Part shown: one piece after another, positions 58,874 to 64,000 of the stretch
How positions within the stretch are numbered: the stretch's first letter is position 1
How the letters are laid out: every line of letters begins with the position of its first letter
Source of the DNA: Hofstenia miamia
Lineage: Eukaryota; Xenacoelomorpha; Acoela; Hofsteniidae
Assembly (NCBI GenBank): GCA_900660155.1
Contig: CABFPE010000728.1
Location: forward strand, 250,647-314,646
Length of the DNA stretch: 64,000 bases
Direction: 5' to 3'
Program-made: the position numbers and the translations under genes
The notes under the pieces: model-generated
What the model was told of the DNA's origin: nothing
The model's database searches: none
What the model saw: only the letters and a program-made list of their open reading frames with translations

Positions 58874-61498
58874 ATGCAAAATCTTCATACGATCAGTGAA
58901 AGTAGAAGCACAGGTAAAGATAGAGCTTAGCAGCTTTAAATGTTTAAAAATAATTAAAAATCTTATTGTCTAGTTTCATTTAAAGTGTAGTCGTGTCAGG
59001 CATTTTTGCTACTTATCAGTATTAGCATATACTAATTAGTGAGCATGTATAAGCACAATTACACAAATTTGAGCTCATAATAAGATTGTTAAGCTATAAA
59101 TCTATAGTAATAACCAATCACAAATTTGAAATAAGACTGCAAGATGGCTTCTGCAATTTCATCAGCTCGATAATGGGTAATACCAAATTTTCAAGCATGC
59201 TATGTAGTATATTATACTGCAAAACCTTCCAATTGTTGTATTTCACATTTTCAGAATGCAATGCTAATTTGATACTTCAAAGACTCAGAAACGCAGGGAT
59301 CTATAATTCCAGGAAATGTCTGTCGAATCATTAAAGATATTTATTGTGATGACCGCTTTTAATTTACTCTTATTTCATTTTAGTAATTTGCAATAAGCAA
59401 GCACATTGATACCAAAATATGTTCTTGTTTGAAAAATTGTAGAAATTTATTAAATACTTGCTCTATTCCGATCAAGTTCAAAAACTCGTGTATGTGATTG
59501 AGTAGCAAAAGAAATCAGTTACTTAACAGTTAATCAAGCGGTATTTTGTTAACATGTCTAACACTTATTAGAAATACTTCCTAACTAATCTCAGAAGTTA
59601 AGCAATTTACAGAAGTCATGAAGTTAGTGTTGTATTTGATGAAATGGTACTGATATATAGAGTTGTTATGCCATTGCAAAGCTATTTATACATGTGGGTA
59701 GTAGATGCAAAAACTTAGATTTAAAAATTTCAGTATTTTGAATTATATTCTTAGGTTTCGATCCGAGTTATGCATCAGTATTGTTCGAGAACAACCCTTG
59801 CATTAATTGGGTAGAAAACCAGCAACTTTGGAATCAGTCAACCGATAACTTTTGCAATGGAATCAACAACATGCCTCTGAATTGCAGGTTTTATGAACAA
59901 CCAGTGTTTGATATGTATCATAGCAACATGAATTTTGATTATGTGAATACATCTTGGACTTCTTCACTGTTATCACATGACCACAGTGACGCAGGCCAGA
60001 CGGAAGTAGACAAGTGGATAAACATGGTTGAAACGGATGATTTACTGTTATATAATTTTGACAGTAACTCAAATTCCAAATCGAACTATGTCCATATTGA
60101 TGCTAGTGATGAAAGGACTCATAATGATCCCATTCATAATACAGAATATTTTGATAATAGAAGTCCCGGATATTGGTCTCAATCGTCAGATCTGTCTAAT
60201 GCTAGCAAACTGAGTTCCATAGATGATGAATCATCTTTAGATTTATCTTATGACTGTGACTCTTCAGTATCACCTTCAACAAGTATTGATGAAAGCACTT
60301 GGTATTCTTCCATTCAGGAAAGCACAACATCGAAACAAAAAATTCCAAAAAAGAGAAGAACCAAACCTGACATACCCAAGAATTCAAGAAAAATGAAAAA
60401 AGCACGTAAGCAAATAAAATTTTTTCCATGTGTATGAGTGGTAAAAATTAACTCATTAAATTTAAGGTCTTTTATCAAACCATCTCAATTTTATGGCCCA
60501 TAGAAATCTAAGTTAATTGCAAATATTCATATTTTCTAGTAAGAAGTTACATCTTATAAAAGGACCAACTGATTTTTTTGAAAATAAGCAAAAATATCCT
60601 ATTACTCATAATATTAAAATTGAAAGCAAATCATATCTTTAATTTCAGATTTTAAGTTCAATTTTCACCTCTTTGCTTAATATAAGTAATTGTGATAAAA
60701 TGTGAATGCCTTAGGATGTAGGCTGCTACTAATTTCAATGAGCCTTACATTTATTAACGAAGACTGGTATAGTTGTTGTGAAAAGATATTCTCTAAAACT
60801 AAATACATATATATTTGAGCATTTTTGTAGAAAAAATATTGTTTGGTATGGATGCATCTTTTAGCAATGAAAATCTATTTGAGCACTAAACAGCTTTATT
60901 AGAACGAAATAAATAGATAGTAGGAATTTGCTCAGTAACCGGCCCTATCGTTTGGGCTTAATATCCCAGCGTTGTTTTGATTAAGAGTATTAATTTAAAG
61001 ATATAATTTTAGGGGATAAGAAATCAGCAAAGCAGTGGGAGCTTTTGGTGTATATTTTACATCGCACTGAAAGGTATGGAAATATTGCTGTTTGGGTAAA
61101 CCATAGGGCGGGAGAATTCAAAATTGTAGATCTTCCTAAACTCGTATCGCTTTGGATTCGCGTTAAGAAAACAAGTTGCACGGACAAAAAAGGAGATAAC
61201 TTTCTTCGTGGTTTAAGGTACAGTATTGAACTATATATCTAACCAATTAAGAAGTAGAGTTTTTAACGTATCTTGTCGAGCTTGAGCAAAGTTTTTGATA
61301 GACAATAAAAAATGAACTAAGCATTTAAGGGATGTAAATTTTAGACATTACTATGCAGATGATCTTCTCACGAAGATGTCCGGCCGAAAAGGCGAATACG
61401 TTTATCGTTTTGGCAGTAACGCTCAAACGACATGCTGGAGAAGTGGTGAACTACGCGATAAAGCAGCCAATTCCCTGAGCCTGGCTTTGTCTGAGTGA
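58874..61498 (+). CDS. ETS-domain transcription factor B (ESE/ELF3-like), four exons
   Basis: Predicted nuclear DNA-binding factor of 349 aa. Exons are 58874-58913, 59755-60405, 61013-61217 and 61345-61498; splice phases (1, 1, 2) are the same as in ETS-A. Exon 1 encodes MQNLHTISESRST and a split Gly. Exon 2 encodes a Ser/Asp/Asn-rich, probably disordered N-terminal region with EVDKWINMVETDDLLLY (aligns with a motif in ETS-A) and a basic segment PKKRRTKPDIPKNSRKMKKA that could be a nuclear localisation signal. Exons 3-4 hold a C-terminal ETS domain with its three Trp (KQWELL, IAVWVN, SLWIRV), recognition helix DNFLRGLRHYY with both DNA-contacting Arg, and wing LLTKMSGRKGEYVYRFGSNA. The FGxNAxxxxW tail recalls ESE factors (ELF3/ELF5/EHF). 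No Pointed domain is seen. Splicing is predicted only. Confidence 0.85.
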
Positions 61499-61781
61499 AA
61501 ACACATGTGCATAGGTGTGCATCAAATTGCCTAATAATTTATTTAACAAAGCTTTCTTTGAAAGTTACAATCTATTGTTAGATGAAATTACTTTTCTTGG
61601 AATTGATGCACACCACGTAATACTGGAATATTTTTTCTTGAATTGCAATATTGCTTAATTTTCTCAGTAGAGAAGCTATGAACCACTCACGAGAATTGTT
61701 AGTAACTAAAGCTTTTGATGTTCAGCAAAAATATTTCCAGTTGTGTTCCACTCTAAGCTATATTTTCTTGGGATTTCTATT

Positions 61782-61813
61782 TTCACTGGCGGTTGTAAAA
61801 ATCACTGTGAAAT
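61782..61813 (+). promoter_or_regulatory. Conserved 3'-flank hairpin of ETS-B
   Basis: A 32-nt segment 284 nt after the stop codon, beginning TTCACTGG and ending CACTGTGAAAT, with a TTCAC/GTGAA stem. It is 26/32 identical to the segments behind ETS-A (26078-26109, 26487-26518) and, like the first of them, is preceded closely by TATTTTCTTG (61761-61770). Confidence 0.5.
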
Positions 61814-61829
61814 AACCTTAAATGTAAAG

Positions 61830-62081
61830 TTTTTGTAAATTTTTTTCATTTATTGGGCTGTAAAAAATCTTGAATTGAAATTTTTATTCATTTTAGTCAA
61901 GTTCATATTTGCTTTTATATATGTTTGTAAAAATATAGTGCTTATATGTAAAATCGAAGTTATCTGATTGTTTTTGTGAGATTTCTATATTTTAATGATA
62001 TTGTAAAATGTGAACATTGTAAATTTGCTTTAAATTAAAAATAATAAGTTTTACAGACATACATGCAAAAGAAACTACAAA

Positions 62082-62120
<39 letters not shown>

Positions 62121-62995
62121 GTGTTTATATATAAATTCTATTTTATTATGAATCAATTTTCATAGCCCAAGCAATTTGAATTATTCTAACGCTTAATATT
62201 CTATTCTGTGTTATGTTAATAAAATATTATCAGATCTGCACTTTCATTCCCATCTATTTTCCTATCAATATTTTTTGGCTCGTATAATGTTACAAAAGCT
62301 TTACAACATTGAAATTTTTCAAATTATATAAAAACTATTTAAATTCCTATTCTAAAGTTCTATTTGGAATAACTGCAAATTATATGATAAATCAATGTGG
62401 ACATGGACTACTGTTGGCATTCACCAATCTGTTTGCAATTCGCAAAAAATCGTATTTGTATCCGCACATCTTTTTATTTTCTAATCCATGTTCGAAGAAT
62501 TTCTTCAGGGATCCGCAAAAAATAAGCAACATTTTGGCTCATACGATAAGCTATGAGGTGCCAAAACATGAACTGAATGTCATGTATTTTGTGTAAAAAT
62601 CCCACACAGAGAAGAAATAGACTAGGTATATCTACAAAAAAATATTGTCATGCTTGTCTGCCATGTATAGTTTCAAAATTTAAATTCAAAAATCAAAATG
62701 AGAAAATAAAACACAAACAGAATCTAATGCAATGATGAATTTGATGTAGGATTGAATAAATTGTCACTCAAATTACCATAATAACATATACTTCTTAGGG
62801 ATATATATATATATATATATAATGTGTTCTATTGAATTTTTGTGAAACAGTATTAGCCTAAGAAGAATTTTGCAGTTGTTTTCTAATTTTTCAGCTTCTA
62901 ATTTGTCTTATTGAAAAATCCTCGGGCGAATAATTCAATTAATGCCACAAATAATTTTGAACACAATTAATGTAATGATAAATATGAGTTAGTTT
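61830..62995. other. AT-rich sequence downstream of ETS-B, no further gene seen
   Basis: Contains (TA)n runs at 62085-62112 and 62802-62821. The 95-codon frame at 62309-62596 has no recognisable domain and no splice context. Confidence 0.45.
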
Positions 62996-63009
62996 TTGCT
63001 CTTATAAAG

Positions 63010-63182
63010 AAAAGTAAAGTAAACTTAATTGAATTTTATCTAATTCGTCGTTAACTGCCGTAAAGTAAAGTAAAGTAAACCAGAGAATTTTATAATTGGA
63101 TTTTACTTTACTTTACTTAAGACCTCATACACTGCCGTAAAATTGTACTTTACTTTGCGCTACTTACCGGCAGTGTACGACC
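63010..63182. repeat. Inverted AAGTAAAGTAAA repeat cluster with CTGCCG motifs
   Basis: Direct and inverted runs of AAAGTAAAGTAAA (63012-63026, 63061-63079, 63103-63119) surround repeated CTGCCGTAAA units. The segment ACACTGCCGTAAA at 63130-63142 is the inverse of TTACCGGCAGTGT at 63166-63178, with one extra base. This could be a small foldback or MITE; its ends are unclear. Confidence 0.5.
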
Positions 63183-63501
63183 TGCCTGAGTGTGTTAGCC
63201 CAAAAATCGATGAAAATTGGTCTAATAATTTAAAAAACTGACTTTTGTTTACTTTAAATTTATCAAATAAAATCAAAAATATATTGAACAAATATTAGGT
63301 GGCTTGGGCAATAGGATTCGATGACACCTTAATTAAGCGGCACTTTAACAGCACGTGCTAATTATATCCATAGGCGTACGGGAAGGGAGTTCCAGGGGGG
63401 CAGGAGCCCTCCCTCCTTAAAAGATGTATCCATAACTTTTTTCAGGCAAATTTTCATGGATTCAATGAATGTTTAGGAATGCATAGGGCTTAAATTAAGT
63501 A

Positions 63502-63604
63502 GCGTGCACACCTACAACTTTGCGCACAACTTTTTGGGTAATTATAAAGTTCACAACAAAAATATTTTGCGTACACACTTACAACTTTGCGCACAACTTT
63601 TTAG
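63502..63604. repeat. Direct repeat, 67-bp period
   Basis: The unit around ACAACTTTGCGCACAACTTT occurs at about 63504-63535 and again at 63571-63602, together with the preceding GCGTRCACACYT. Confidence 0.7.
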
Positions 63605-64000
63605 TTGAATTATATGTATTGCAATTTTTATTAATTAAATTTATCAGTAAATTACATTACAACTCATACAATGAAGCAGCATAAACGATTTTAAAAATCG
63701 ATTAATATTTGTCTAAACCACATTAATTGTATGTTATTAGCAAGTTATTACTATTTGAAAATTTAAACTAAAGAAATTTTGATGTTTAAAAACTTTGATT
63801 GAAATTTGAAGTGAGATATGTTTCAAAATTGAATATGCTGATGATATAGAATGATAACGAATTTAAAGGAATTGACATGATGATTATATACAATGAGGTA
63901 GATATAAATTAAATCTTACCTGATACTTGCAGGGTGTCTGCAATCTCCTCGCTGGCAATTTGTTTTAAGTTTGAGTGCTTATACTCAGGACACTCTATGT
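63605..64000. other. AT-rich end of window, no gene seen
   Basis: No exon supported. The last 80 bases are less AT-rich but too short to judge. Confidence 0.4.

Noticed and set aside
59086..59334. 82-codon frame in intron 1 of ETS-B
   Set aside because: No similarity; the adjacent exons join in phase without it.

Overview
This is a window of AT-rich (clearly above 65% A+T by eye) genomic DNA from an invertebrate animal. The evidence is multi-exon genes with GT/AG introns, a rhodopsin-type GPCR, ETS-domain transcription factors, a histone H2B pseudogene that still carries a decayed metazoan histone 3' stem-loop, many (TA)n microsatellites and a dense, nested load of animal-type transposons (hAT, Tc1/mariner, Harbinger, piggyBac-like, P-like, CR1/L2-like LINE, Ty3/gypsy). 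A cnidarian- or tunicate-like genome is possible, but the sequence does not settle the phylum. The assembly has one 197-base N gap (4798-4994) and single Ns at 2873, 15109, 15168 and 52089. Two near-identical duplications sit beside single Ns and may be assembly artefacts.

Three genes can be modelled with consistent splice phases. The first is a class A GPCR: exon 1 at 10917-11275 and exon 2 at 14492-15095 (320 aa), with a second identical copy of exon 2 at 15918-16521. The other two are related ETS transcription factors on the + strand, ETS-A (four exons, 23431-25900, 189 aa) and ETS-B (four exons, 58874-61498, 349 aa). They share a tiny first coding exon, intron phases, a C-terminal ETS domain with an ESE/ELF3-like tail, and a conserved hairpin in the 3' flank. 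They are the most interesting content of the window. A decayed H2B gene lies at 49273-49654 on the minus strand, and one unassigned coding exon at 42245-42566.

Layout: 1-9.8 kb holds hAT remnants, hAT-like MITEs, a 1 kb duplication and an N gap. 10.9-16.5 kb is the GPCR, with a hAT-like MITE in its intron. 18.8-22.8 kb is a degraded hAT region containing a CR1/L2-like LINE on the minus strand. 23.4-26.9 kb is ETS-A and its tandemly duplicated 3' flank. 27-29.7 kb has a MITE, a hAT (DUF4371) remnant and a large TA tract. 33.4-35.4 kb has LINE and Tc1 remnants and a piggyBac-type MITE. 35.4-38.9 kb is a decayed Ty3/gypsy element on the minus strand. 40.3-41.0 kb is a second piggyBac-like MITE. 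42-44 kb is the unassigned exon and a P-like transposase remnant. 46.1-47.4 kb is an almost intact Tc1-like DD34E element. 49.3 kb is the H2B pseudogene. 52-57.3 kb is a nest of MITEs, Tc1 and Harbinger elements. 58.9-61.8 kb is ETS-B. The remaining sequence is AT-rich DNA with no gene that I can support.
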